64,000 bases of DNA from Euborellia annulipes (Eukaryota; Arthropoda; Insecta; Dermaptera; Anisolabididae): positions 25,893-89,892 of the forward strand of contig JAKCPI010004269.1 of NCBI GenBank assembly GCA_023213315.1. Direction: 5' to 3'. Of the stretch, positions 36,448 through 48,360 are shown in pieces (the first letter of the stretch is position 1; every line of letters starts with the position of its first letter). The notes below the pieces were generated by a model. The model was not told the origin of the DNA, did no database searches, and saw nothing but the letters and a program-made list of their open reading frames with translations. The position numbers were made by a program, and so were the translations under genes.

Positions 36448-36963
36448 ACTAAAAACTTTTTTACTTTTTTATTTAGAGGAACCATATGTAATCTCTATAT
36501 ATATAATATTTTTATAAAATAAAATTAAATATCAATTTTTAATTTATTTTTTTTATTTTATACTTTTTTTTTCATTTCTAGAAATTCAATTTAAATTTTA
36601 ATCATTTTATAATTATAATGCATTTTTTTATATTTGGAAAAAAATATTGAATTCAAATCGCTCAGATTCCAATATATCAATATAATCTCGAAATTATTAT
36701 TTTTTGTTTAATTTATTATTATTTTTTTCATTTGGTTTAAAATTAATTATTTTTTAAAATATATTTCTTAAAAAAACGCTATCTTTCTATGGATAAATAA
36801 ATAAATTAAAAATATGGATTAATATAACGTAAAAAACTAATAACTTACTTTAAAAAATTAACAATTTCAGAAAAATTGTATAGTTGTCCCAATAAATAAT
36901 GATTAAAAAGTTAGATATTCTACTTTTTTCAAATTATATTAATTTCGCATTAGATGTACCTAC

Positions 36964-37196
36964 CATCTATTACAATAGTATTGAGACTAAAGCCCGGTAG
37001 TTAGGCAGCCCAAATGACAGCTTGTCTGTGTGTGAAAAACCTTTTTCAAAGCAGCAATAGGGCGAACGACCCTTTTTAATAAAAGAATAACCATTAAAAA
37101 TGATCATTTTAATATAAAGACATAAAAACTGTTTAGTATGTGCCATTTGGGCTGCCTAACTACCGGGCTTTAGTCTCAATACTATTGCAATAGATG
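36964..37196. mobile_element. MITE of about 230 bp with inverted ends of about 55 bp
   Basis: The arm ATCTATTACAATAGTATTGA through GGCAGCCCAAATGACA is mirrored on the right with few mismatches. The core GTTAGGCAGCCCAAATG also appears as diverged single copies near 18240 and 51995. The superfamily is not identified. Confidence 0.8.
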
Positions 37197-38185
37197 ATAT
37201 ATCTAAAGATAATATAGCTATTATAAGCTAAGAATATTAAAGATTTCATTTAAAATTTTTGAAATAGTAAAATTATTCCAGTTAGAGATGTCTAAAGTAA
37301 TTATTTTCTCTTTCAAATGAGTTTTAGTTTGTTTTAAACTATCTTCTCTAGAGTTCATCAAAATGGAATATGAATACATTTATTCAAGTTTGACTGTTTC
37401 TCTTTGAGGTTAATTAGATGATATTGTTAATTTGAGGAGGTGTATATTATAATGTAATAATTATTAATATATTGTATGTATGAATGTATATACTGTTCTA
37501 TGCATTAGTCTCGCCCAGTCCCATGTCCAAATAGACATGAATACTGCTTTGGTCGAAGCAGGGGCCAGGACTAGACCAAAGGAGGCAAGTAGGGGCAGTT
37601 CATAAATTAATTAATACAAGCAACATTTACTATATTACTATAAAATTAAAATGAAACAACTAGTTTTGTTGTCAAGATTATCTTTTTGTCAGATAAGAGG
37701 TTTTTTCAAAGCATAATTTAAAAAAATAAAAAAGGTGCGAAAATGTACATGCCGAGTACTTACTTTATTTGGACAAAAATTCATAAATTTCTTCATAATC
37801 AAAATAGCGGAATACATTTTTTTCCAAAATGTCAATAAATATTAATAAATATAGATAAAAAAAAAATAATTTCGTCGAGTTCTGTTCAGTGGTGAGAACC
37901 ACAAAATATTGAACTTTGATTATAAAAAAAATGTCATGGTATAATTCAATTTTACAATCAAAGGCGAAGTAGTTAACAGAGAATTTTCTTTTTTAATAAT
38001 ATTATATAAATGTATGAAGGAGGGAGGGAGTGTAAAAATTCTCCAATGTTTACTTCAGTGAATTCTATTTGACATGTATTTATTTTTGTGATTTAAAATA
38101 CTGTAAAATTATAAATTATTAATAGATTTACATTTCAATATGTAATACCTTCAACCACAACTAATTTAAAAGTGTAATTTTAATG
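37197..38185. other. AT-rich spacer, no gene seen
   Basis: A short GC-richer segment near 37500..37600 contains CATGTCCAAATAGACATG. Nothing else is recognised. Confidence 0.45.
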
Positions 38186-38189
38186 AGGA

Positions 38190-38830
38190 TTCTTTGAGGA
38201 TCTTGTTGGTCTCCTTATCCTTGCCGAGTTGACCTGGCCTTAAGTCAAGGGTTGGAAACCCTGACTTCATATGCAGATGAGAGGCTTGCTGCATAGTTAA
38301 GCAGCCAGGCAACCTTTATATACATACATCTATACCCCGTCAGACTTGTTTTGTCAAAATTTGACAAGTGTCTGTATTTTGGGGATAACTCATCCCTTGC
38401 AACATGTCCACTAGAATAGAACATTTTTCTCTTTTATTTTTTTCTTTCTTTTTTTTTTTTTTAATTTCTGAAATGAAGAAGAATGAGATGGATGTAATAT
38501 GAACCGTTAGGTTAGCTCTGAATCAACTTGCAAGAGCCGAAATGAGGAGCCCGAGTCAACAGGACGTGACCCGGCAACGAGAAAAGGGGCTCACCGTGCA
38601 GGAAGCTCGTCTTGAGGCGCAGAAAGGATTACTTAACGTCGGCTAGCTCGTGTTTGTGTATGCTACGGATGATGAGTGGATTGATATATAAAAAAAATAT
38701 ATATATATGTCTGTTTGTGACTGGGAGAGGTGGGGATTGTAGAAACATTTTACCCGAAAAGACACCAAGACTAAGAAAGACGATAAAATGTATTCCAAAC
38801 TGTTCAACTTAGAACCTTACAACCTACTAG
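38190..38830. other. Moderately GC-rich single-copy region
   Basis: It includes the imperfect palindrome CAGACTTGTTTTGTCAAAAT with its mirror at 38341..38374. A short plus-strand frame at 38612..38812 has no recognised domain. Confidence 0.3.
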
Positions 38831-39254
38831 ACATTCAATTCCAGCAGATTAACTAAATCAGATTTTTATTTTAAAAGTTTTTTAAATGCTTTCTTCCTTT
38901 ACTCGCTTGGAATACTTGAGACCTTTCTTTCTTGCTAGTTTATAGGACGCTGTGTCAAATCTGACAGCTACAATCCTGGATAAATCTTGAATGGGGGAAG
39001 GAAATTAATGATCAATTCATATTCATATGTTTCTAAAGCGATTTGATACCAATTCCCCAGTGATATACGAAATGATTCAACCAATATAGTGCGTTGCCGA
39101 ATTATGTAATAATACGATAATATGAAAAGATTGGGGATTTATTTTAAAAGAAAACATCTAGGGCAACTATGTTCAAAAAAATCTTTACCTGGCCTAATAA
39201 AATATGAAGATGGTCGCAATCAAAATTTATATATACTAAAAAAAATATGATATG

Positions 39255-39330
39255 ACAAACCGCGCATCAGGTGACTTTCTCTTACTTGTTAGATTCGGTA
39301 TTCGAAAGTTGTGTAATGTGCTGTCATAAA
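39255..39330 (+). repeat. Diverged hairpin-family repeat
   Basis: GACTTTCTCTTACTTGTTAG through TTCGAAAGTTGTGTAATGTG matches the inner stem of the TCTGGTGTGAC family. Outer arms are degraded. Confidence 0.6.
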
Positions 39331-39499
39331 GAGAAAAAAATATTTGAAAATTATTTAATAAACACCATTTTCCAACGGATCATGAAAATTCCGAGTTACC
39401 CCCTAAAGGGGGTTTTTAGTAAACAACGTCAAAACTATGCCTATAAGATAAATTAGAGTATTAGTTCCTGTTTTTTTTTTTTTTTTTTTTTTTAAACAC

Positions 39500-39795
39500 T
39501 CACACTTTTCTCTAATTGGCTAAGGGGTGCCGCGAGATATTGAGATAAACCAAAAAAATTACCCTATACTTAAGATAACAAAACTATTGATGTATTTTTA
39601 CTTTTAGACTGTAGTAAAGTTTACTATATTATGTTATGGGATACGTTACTTATCATACTATATATTATATAATATTTCAATTAATTTACATATTAAATTA
39701 TTTTTTTAATTCAAGGAAGGGTGCCCCTAGTGTTTTAATATTATTCAAAACGGTGCCGCAAACTTCAAAATGTTGGGAAACTCTGATCTAGATAA
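39500..39795. mobile_element. Possible hAT-like remnant
   Basis: The left GGGGTGCCGCGAGATATTGA and the right CGGTGCCGCAAACTTCAAAA plus GGGAAACTCTGATC recall ends of common hAT elements. Boundaries are uncertain. Confidence 0.35.
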
Positions 39796-40435
39796 ATCAG
39801 GAAGAAAAATCTTCTAAATTTTTAAAAAATTCAAATTTAAAAATTTTTATTTAATATAGATTTTATTAAACTATAAAGCTTGATCATTTATTTTCATTTT
39901 AAATTTAATTAGTTTTACCAGCTTAAAAGTATTAATTAAACTAGCTAACGTATTTTTCTAATAAACAATATAGTAGCTAATATTTAAATATTTATGACTT
40001 TTCCATTTTACATCCATTTCACTCTGTTTTATCTAAATACCATTTTTTTTTTTTATTATTCATACCAAAAATCAATCAATACGCATGCTGATTATTTTTT
40101 ATTAAATCAAATAGAATTTAACAGTCTACTAAACAAGCGCAATTAAATATATGAAAGTTATATAAATATAACGGATTCGGTAAGTGGCAGCGAGAGAGAG
40201 GATTAAATAAATACTTTTTAATATTAATTACTATTTTTTATTATGCCTATTAAGAAATTATAAATAATAAAAAAAAAAATCATCGAAAATTCATACCACC
40301 TATGTGAATGAATTTTGTAGTAACCTACAAATTTGTCAAAATGAGATTTTTCGATCTGCGAGTAGATAGCATGATTTTGCACCATGTTCAAAGTTAATTG
40401 TTATAATTGGCATATGGGCATAACAGTTAAATAAA
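39796..40435. other. AT-rich spacer, no gene seen
   Basis: No recognisable feature on either strand. Confidence 0.5.
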
Positions 40436-40439
40436 TTTA

Positions 40440-40626
40440 ACCAATTGGATACCAAATGGCTTAAATAAGAATGCCTGGACCCCATAGGCCCTATATGTAT
40501 ATTCAATCAATAACGGTTATCGTAAATGTCTTAAATGGCCTAAGTTGCCGAAAAGACAGTGTGAATGTGTGAGTGTGAGTGTGAATGAGAAAAAAGTGTG
40601 AATGTTTTTTAAGAAAAAAAATAAAT
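40440..40626 (+). mobile_element. 5'-truncated SINE
   Basis: It starts within the body (CCAATTGGATACCAAATGGC) and continues through the GTGTGAGTG tail to an A-rich end. The flanking AAATAAATTTA (40429..40439 and after the tail) is a likely target duplication. The Pol III boxes are absent. Confidence 0.85.
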
Positions 40627-40689
40627 AAATAAATTTAAAAAATTGTTATAACCCACAAAATAACATCTTATTGAATATATAAAAATTCT

Positions 40690-40760
40690 TGATTTCGAGT
40701 AAACTGTAGTTTATTTATATAAGATACAACCCTACGGCCAATCATTCTGTGGCCTTCTTC
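40690..40760 (-). repeat. Fragment with CTGAAGAAGGCC stem, related in pattern to the ribozyme-like foldbacks
   Basis: On the minus strand CTGAAGAAGGCCACAG is followed by TGGCCGTAGG: a 5-bp GGCCA/TGGCC stem after CTGAAGA, but GTAG instead of GAAA. It is a degraded or different version of the motif at 29524..29550 and 50486..50514. Confidence 0.45.
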
Positions 40761-41258
40761 AGGTATAAAAATTTTTATAAAGTTCAGAGCTCTCTAGATG
40801 TAAGACGCTTTGTGATTCTATCTGAATTTGTACACGAAAAATGTCACAGAATGAGTGGCCAAAACTTTGAATCATAAACAAATAAACAACAATTTACACA
40901 AAATCAAAAAATTTTGATTTAATAATAACAACTGTGACAGTTTTAACTCTAAAATTAGTTGACATTTTATTTGACCGAAAAAATGAACCACAATGCAACC
41001 ACATTCATACTTTAATATTGATAACAATTATCGCAATAAAACCTGCTAATAATAATAACAACAACAATTTGATTATCCATCATTTCTATAAATTCGTTAT
41101 ACCTGTAAAAGTGAAGATTTGGAAATTACTTTTGATTTCAAGCCTTAAAATTCCAATAAAAAATAACAATTTTGGTCTTTTAGCACTGAAGACAAAACTA
41201 ACAAGGAAAGCTGACGTGACAATTTTGCATCACTCAAGGCAAGAAGCTATTATAAAAA

Positions 41259-41365
41259 TCTGGTGTGACTCATCGCACAGCACATAACTTTCTCTTACCT
41301 TAGGTAATTGAAAGTTGTGTTCTGTACTTGTTACATCAGATTTTTTGTGTTTCATATATTTAACG
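41259..41365 (+). repeat. Hairpin repeat, TCTGGTGTGAC family
   Basis: The arms TCTGGTGTGACTCATCGCAC and TGTACTTGTTACATCAGA enclose the AACTTTC/GAAAGTT stem. Confidence 0.85.
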
Positions 41366-42415
41366 ATTGATCCAGGATTTTTAATTCTAATAATTTAAAT
41401 CAAATTGAATAAATGACGGAATCTGAATTGACTCATTGTCAGATGTTGTAAAAAGCATTTAACAAAATCTAATAAAATAAATAAATCAGATTTTTTTTTT
41501 TCAATAAATCAAAACAATTTTTCTGAGATGCTATTATTAAATAAACAGATTGTCCGATGATGGGGAACTTCACTCAACCATCTACGAATTTTGAAAAAGA
41601 CAGATGCACACATATACGGATTTTTATTCTTTTTCCTATATATAGATATCACTTATATATAGACGCACACACAGAGAGATCTGCCCTTGGCGTTCAATCA
41701 ACAACTTTTGATTATTTAGGTGGGTTGGCCCCTGCCGGGATATGTTTACTGATTGGAAATATCTGCACGCAAGTCCCCCCATCCCTAGGTCTACCATATG
41801 AATAGATATGGACCAGGGAGTGCGTGGGAGGTTGAGGCCAATCTTCGACCAAAGGCATCTCTATTAATCCCTATCGGCCATGAATGAATGCTGTTAAATT
41901 TATCTCAATCCATTACGAAGAGATATTGCTGTTTGCATTCATATACATATTTATCACTAAGAAAATTTCATTCACATCAAAAAGAACGCATCATTTCATT
42001 AAAAAATTATTTATTAATAAATTTTTAATTTAATATTAATATAAATGGTGGTTTCTTGGTCATGTAAATCTACCCTTTTCAAAAGGCACAATTTCCATAT
42101 ATCATTCATTTTACCCTACATGAGATTTTTATAAATCAAAGATTATTATACATTAAAAGTTAATCAGATTACCGATATCCCTATTCCTTAATTAGATTGT
42201 GAGGATAATATTAAAGTTTTAAGAGTTTATATAATTATTCAAACTGAAAACTTAATCTTCTTATTGGGATAATTAATTAATTACCTTTGACACTAAATCG
42301 AGAGCGGAAAAAAAAATCAATAAATTTTTTTCTTTTAACTTTTTAAATAAATTAAATATTATTTAAATAAAGAATTTTTATTTCGCGATTGCTTTTGCAT
42401 TTTTTCTTTTAATTA
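41366..42415. other. AT-rich spacer with a short GC-richer part at about 41660..41900
   Basis: No gene is recognised. An 82-residue plus-strand frame (41557..41805) lacks domain features. Confidence 0.4.
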
Positions 42416-42416
42416 G

Positions 42417-42495
42417 GCCAGCGGTTCCCAACCCGTGGGCCGCGGCCTACTTGTGGGTCGCGGGTTGATTGGGACTGGGCCGCGGAAGTCTAATG
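42417..42495. mobile_element. hAT-like terminal sequence
   Basis: CAGCGGTTCCCAACCCGTGG followed by GGCCGCGG matches the terminal style of common hAT elements (CAGNGGTTCCCAACC). The other end is not located. Confidence 0.5.
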
Positions 42496-43860
42496 AAAGA
42501 TAAAAATTATTACTTATAATTAAAGAGCCGAAAAAAAGTTGTTTTTTTTTAATTTATTTATACTATTTTTCGGCATCGTGGCCATTTAGACCATGTCCCT
42601 ATTTTTTTATTTCAATTGATTTGTATCCAAAACAATTAATATATAAGGTTTTCGGAGAAAAACTCACCAGCGGTTGCTTTCCACATTAAAATGATTTATT
42701 TTGCAATGGCTTCTCATATTCAAATTTTACAATTTAAAATACGCTCCACCGTGGATATTTAAAAAAGTTTCAATTTAATTTTACTTTCTCTTATCTTAAT
42801 ATTAGGGTGATCCTGATTCATAGAGGTCATATTTTTTCCATCGCCTTTGAACTTTGAGAATTTTCAAGATTTTCCTAAAACTTTAAGCATCTGTTTTCGT
42901 CCACAAGGGACTAAATTAATTTCAAAATACAATAAAACTAGAAATTTATTATTTAGAATCTTTTATTGCTTAAAATTAGCTCAAATAATACGTAATTAAT
43001 AGAACGAATAGAGATAGATTAGATTGTTTCATCTTTCAAAGTTCCTCAGCATAAATCTGTTCATATTTCTTTTACATTTCATATTTATTTGTCAATCGTA
43101 TTTTTCAGTTAGTGTTTAGTCAAATTCGAATCCATGAGTTATCAAAAGAAATTGTACACTGCTTCAAGGCTGTATTTCTTTTACTTTTACAGTATTTCAT
43201 ATTATTAATTCTTAAACTTAACAGCGACTTTTTAGAGAGTTTATTTTGCCAAAAACAGACTTTTTACCGACTATTTGACTTTTAAGGCGACTTTTTCCCG
43301 GAAATAAGCGAATTTTTTTCCGCTCTCTGTTGTAAAGCCACTTAATCGGAATATTGCACCAAAAAAAATGGATAATTTAAGAAAACAAAGTGTTATTGTA
43401 GATCTTTTCAAAATTTAAATATTTAATTTTGCATTATATTAAATGCTTCGGGTAATCCGGCATTTTCAAAATCTGGCATAAGGCTAGTCCCGTTTAGGCC
43501 GGATTAGCAACTCAACTGTATATCAGTTCACAAAAAAATCATTCATACATGTCAAGATGATTAAAAAAATATTTTGAGTTTATTTACTTATTAAATTTCA
43601 ACATTTGATTGATTTTATCTTCGATTATACAGTATTAGCGAAGAGAAAAATTGACCGCAGAATATTTTTGTATATCGTAACAATTATTTACATAAGTCAA
43701 AAACTCTTGAAAAATAAAATATAATTTTATTTCTATTTTACTAAATTCTAAATTCCATCTTAAAAAGAATGTAAATACTCGCAGAGGCGAAAGCTTAAAG
43801 TAATTCTCGTCAAAGTAAATTTCATTAATGGGGTTATAGTAGACATAATACAATTAATAA
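42496..43860. other. AT-rich spacer, no gene seen
   Basis: A SINE-tail-like fragment lies near 42565. The remainder is featureless. Confidence 0.45.
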
Positions 43861-44065
43861 ATAGTTAGGGGAATGCCTAAATGTCAGGCGCATCTTGGAA
43901 GCTGGGGGGCTTATCAAGGCCAAATACCTGTCTATCGACCAAAAGTGCCGAGACACCTTTGCTCTTTGACCTGGTCTATGAACTTGACCCGAGAGATCTC
44001 TCCCTTCGGGAGACGTTCAACCCGGAGACAGCAGTTAAGCCCCTTTATCCCTTAACCGGCTCCAT
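43861..44065. other. GC-richer single-copy island
   Basis: Two overlapping plus-strand frames of about 60 residues lie in different phases with no recognised domain. A conserved non-coding element is possible. Confidence 0.3.
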
Positions 44066-44489
44066 TAATTAATCCTCCCTTCTTCTCTAAATTCTCTCTC
44101 GCTCTTTTTATATTAAATGTTTTTTATATAAAAGACTTTCGCAGATGACCAATCTATTTTAAGAGAGGAAATGGATTGAATACTGGAAGATAGGCAACAC
44201 AAAAGACATGTCCAGTAGAGAAATCTATTGTTTTTGTTAAGTATTTATTTACCTAATATCAATATTATTTGAATAATTTTATGTAAATTGTAAAAAAAAA
44301 AAATAGCGGTATGGACTATAGCCAAAATCCATTAATTAACCAATAAGCTTAATAAAAAAATATATTCAACGCTAAGCAATGTTGGGGCATCCTGATGTGG
44401 AAATAAACTAATTGCTTAAATAAAAATCAGTTCCTGGTTGACCGAGCTGGAGCTCGGTCATTTTTTTGATAAAATTGGAATATCTAAAA

Positions 44490-44840
44490 AAAAGTACATC
44501 AATAAATACTAAATACTAATAATCGAGATTTCGAAAGACGAGATCAAACGTAGTTTGTTTTGTATACTGGAAATAGAAAATATTTAAAATTTGTAGGAAA
44601 TCGTTAAAGAAAATTTTGAGAAAATCAGGAAAAACTAAAAAAGTATATCAGTAAAGTACAAGTATTCGAGATTTCCTGAAGACTAGATCTAGCGCAATTT
44701 GTTTTCTATACCGGAAATAGTAAATATTAAAAATTTGAAAGAAATCTTTAAAGGAGATTTCGAGAAAAGTGAAAAAAAGTTTCAGTAAAGTACTCCCGAA
44801 AACGAGACCTACACATATAGGGACCGGAAATAGTAGTGTG
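44490..44840. repeat. Tandem repeat of about 147 bp, three units
   Basis: AAAGTACATCAATAAATAC, AAAGTATATCAGTAAAGTAC and AAAGTTTCAGTAAAGTAC start successive units near 44492, 44640 and 44786. The unit shares the ATCAGTAAAGTAC block with the long hairpin-family repeats. Confidence 0.75.
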
Positions 44841-45355
44841 CCAGGTGTCACGCACCCCATTGTTGGGATCGAAAGAGAAAAATATTCTGAGCCCAAAAAT
44901 CCATGTTTGGAATTTTTTGATTAAGTAGTTAATTAGTAATTAATTAATAAAAGTGACCAATCAGGAGCGCACTACAGAAGAATAGAAAATAAGTGGGATA
45001 GTAGTAGATAAATGACAGAAAAGCTTCACGTAAATTGTTTTGGTTAATTAATAAAATAATAATAATTATTATTGAAGTACAACAATTAAAGACTTAGGAT
45101 TAATGACAAGAAAGCTTCAGACGAATTCTTTTGGTTAATTATTAAAACAATAATAATAATTATTGTTATTATTATCATTCCTGTGTTTTTTTATAATTCA
45201 AAAATTCTAATATTGAAAAATAAAAAAAAAAAAATTGAGAGCCGGCTCGTGCCTCGGTTTCATTCCTGTGATTTTTTTTAATTTAAAAATTGCTACTTAA
45301 TCAAGCTCAGAATATTTTTCTCTTTCGATCCCAACAATGGGGTGCGTGACACCTG
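44841..45355. mobile_element. Foldback-like element with identical 51-bp inverted arms
   Basis: The arms 44841..44892 and 45305..45355 (CCAGGTGTCACGCACCCCAT through ATATTCTGAGC) are identical complements. Between them lie two direct copies of a segment with AAAGCTTCA, TTTTGGTTAATTA and AATAATAATAATTATT. No target duplication is evident. Confidence 0.8.
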
Positions 45356-47930
45356 GGACACCCTGTATATTAAAATTTTGAAAAAAAATCGTTAGAGCCG
45401 ATTTTCGAGAACTGATGTGCTTACATATAAACAAACAAACAGATAAACGTACAGTATATTGCTCGTTTAATAGTATAATATTTATGAAGATGGATATAAA
45501 TTTGACTCGAAGGTGTGTGTTTCTTCCTGACTGAGACTCATCTAATGCCATCCTATTATACTGAATAACAGACACTTAAATTAATAGATAATTTTGATGA
45601 TAGTCAATATTCAATTCGATTTGTAATATTAAATAAAATAATAATTAAATTATCAAATTAGAAACTCGTTTAAAATCAAAATAAGTTCTTGACACGTATT
45701 AAATGGGAATTTATTTTTTTCCCATTTCCACTGACAACATCATTTTGATTTTTTGGTATTCAATTAATCGACACATGAATGAGGTGTTTTCAATCACATC
45801 TGTCTCAAACAGTTTAAAATTAATAAAAAAAAGTCAGGTTAGCTAATGAAATTTTATTAATAAAAAAAAAATTATATTAAATTTTAGAATAATGATTTTG
45901 TGATAATTTGATGACCGTATTTGATAATAAATATAAATTTAAATCTCTTGAGGTCAAACTATAAAAGAGATAATCTTCAAAATATTTAGATATTAAATTA
46001 CGAATTGAAAAATTATCCGATTATTTCCTGAAATGGTTTTATTCCATTTCGATATTTATAAAATAGCATTCATTCATGAAAAAAAAATATAACATATTGA
46101 TGGAAGCGTATATACGTGGTGTGACTCTAATCGATTTTGTATTTATTTAGCCCTATGGAGACAAAGGCTTTTGGATGCGGCCGACGTGGTTTCGCACTCA
46201 ATGCGGATAATAGTGACGAAAGAAGCCCATTCAAGATTTGGGGCTTAGCGTTTAAGCTCATTTATTGAAAATTTAATATTGAAAATATATTAAAACACGC
46301 TCGCTGATCACAAGGAAAAACTTTGAATAGATTTAGAAACAATTGGAAATGAAATAACTAATTTGTGTGAAGCTTTAATGAGAGGAGATTACAATGGGAT
46401 CCTAAAGGATATTTTAGTTGGAAAAATTCATTTAACTAAAACTCACAAAAGTAAAATAAAAAAAATCCAATTGAAACTTTTTTTTTTTTTGAAAATAAAA
46501 TTTTTATTATAGGCCTATTGCTTTCAATTTGGTTCATATTCTGAGGAATCCCATATGCAGTGGACTCATGCACCAAACAAAATCATTATAACATGACAGG
46601 AGTCAACTCTTTGGCATATCTAGATTTTATGAAAAGAACACACATCTAGTGAATATGAAAATACCAAACTCGAGTTGGCAGAGTTAAGACTGGCATTATT
46701 CCTTTTACCCCCACTATTTGGAGGGTGGGCTCGTCTCTCTTTCTCTTCAATATCACTTTTGAGTTGGCAAAGTGATTTTTCAAAAAAATGTTTTTATTTA
46801 ATTAACGTAATTTCAAAAACTCCACTCATCGATTTTTATTTCCCACATTTTAGAAACGCTGCCCGCCCCCTGCTATAATTCAATATTCGAATATATTAAT
46901 TTAATTGCCCATTCTCTAAAAGAATTTTATGGTTGAATTTTAAAATAAATAAAAATTTTTATGACTTTCGGATTCTGTGACAATTTGAAATTCATATTTA
47001 TGTTAAACTATATTTTGTCCTAGTCTGTAAGTGTATATGCAAATATCCTAAAATATTGAAAAGACACATTTATTAGTTGCTTTTTTATATAAAGCAAACA
47101 AGTCATATTTTAAAATTAAATATTTTCGGGTTTCGCATGAAATTTAAATTTTATTATAGACCTACTCTAATTTATTAAAAGAAATAATCAATAAAATTAA
47201 TATTTTCTTAAATCAAGGAAGGTTAATTTCATATATATGCGAAATGCATTGATAACATGTAAATAAAGTTGCTAATAAAAAAGGACCTAAAAAAAAAAAT
47301 GAAAAAATGCTCGAAATTTTCTTTTGTTTTTTTTTGTTATCACCGGCATCGTCATATATATATTTCTTTTGTTTGTTAAAAAATAAAAAAAATAACCTGC
47401 ACCATTTTTACTAGTTCCAGAGAATTTATTTTTTATGATTTTGTAATTGAGATGTGTTGTTCTTAAAAGTATTAAAAGACAAGCTGAATGTTGCTTAATT
47501 CTTGGAGCGAGAGTCTACTTTTAAAATTTTCGTCCTCATAATTCCGTATTCTAAGCAGATACATAATCAATTTTTATTTTGTAGAGAGAATAAGATGTAA
47601 CGTATCTTTGAAAGTCATAAAAACTTTATACTACTAATTTGTAAAAACTACAAAACTCCAAGTGAATTTTTGGAAGTCACAACAAACTTTTTTATAGGCT
47701 TGAAAAAAAGCATAAAATTTGTTTCACTTTTACTTTAATAATATTACAGTTTGTTAATCTAATATATTATGTAGAAATTGTTTTCTATTAAGATTTAGGA
47801 ACTAAATTCCTTTACGAATAGTAAAGTAAAATAGTATCATATCGGGAATTAGAGAGGGCGATCTTATTATCTCCTGTCCATCATCATCATCATCATCAAA
47901 GCGTAGATGCTGTCTTTTAAAAGAAAAGAA
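45356..47930. other. AT-rich spacer, no gene seen
   Basis: A small GC-richer part near 46150..46250 and a (CAT)n run at 47880..47897 are the only notable points. Confidence 0.45.
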
Positions 47931-47931
47931 G

Positions 47932-48060
47932 CCCTCGGGTATGATGTAGTTCGTAACGTGCTTGCCTTCTATACCAAGGGTCGAGGGTTCAGGAAGTCCG
48001 ATGATTTTATTTAAGCCATTTGGATACCAAATGGGTGAGTGTGTGCTTAGAATAAAAAAA
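47932..48060 (+). mobile_element. Internally deleted SINE, third head subfamily
   Basis: The head CCCTCGGGTATGATGTAGTT and the B-box region CGAGGGTTCAGG lead into TCCGATGATTTTATTTAAGC. The middle and most of the tail are missing, and the copy ends in GTGAGTGTGTG and an A-rich end. Confidence 0.75.
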
Positions 48061-48199
48061 AAAGAAAAGAAAAAAAACTAACTCCGATTAGACAAAGTAG
48101 TTTAATCATTGTTGAAGGCTATGTAGAATGTTGAATTTAGAATTCTGAATTCAGAAGACAAGAGAGAGCGGAGAGGCCTTTGGATATTAAGCGGCATTT

Positions 48200-48360
48200 T
48201 TTAATTTGCAGCTGCCCAAAAGCCAGCCCTTCTGGGGTGCGATTGTTGGTGGTGGGATTCCAATAAGGGCCTCCGACCGGATCGCATTCCTCGCGCATTC
48301 CTTCTGTCAACACACCCTTATAGGGAAATTTCCAGCCCTTCTGGCTGTCGCCCTCCCAAC
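48200..48360. other. GC-richer segment with minisatellite A-like blocks
   Basis: GGGATTCCAATAAGGGCCTC and CACCCTTATAGGGAAATTTC recall blocks of minisatellite A. A short plus-strand frame here shows no domain. Confidence 0.35.

Noticed and set aside
40934..41287. 117-residue plus-strand frame
   Set aside because: It is low complexity with an Asn run and ends inside a hairpin-family repeat, so a real protein is unlikely.
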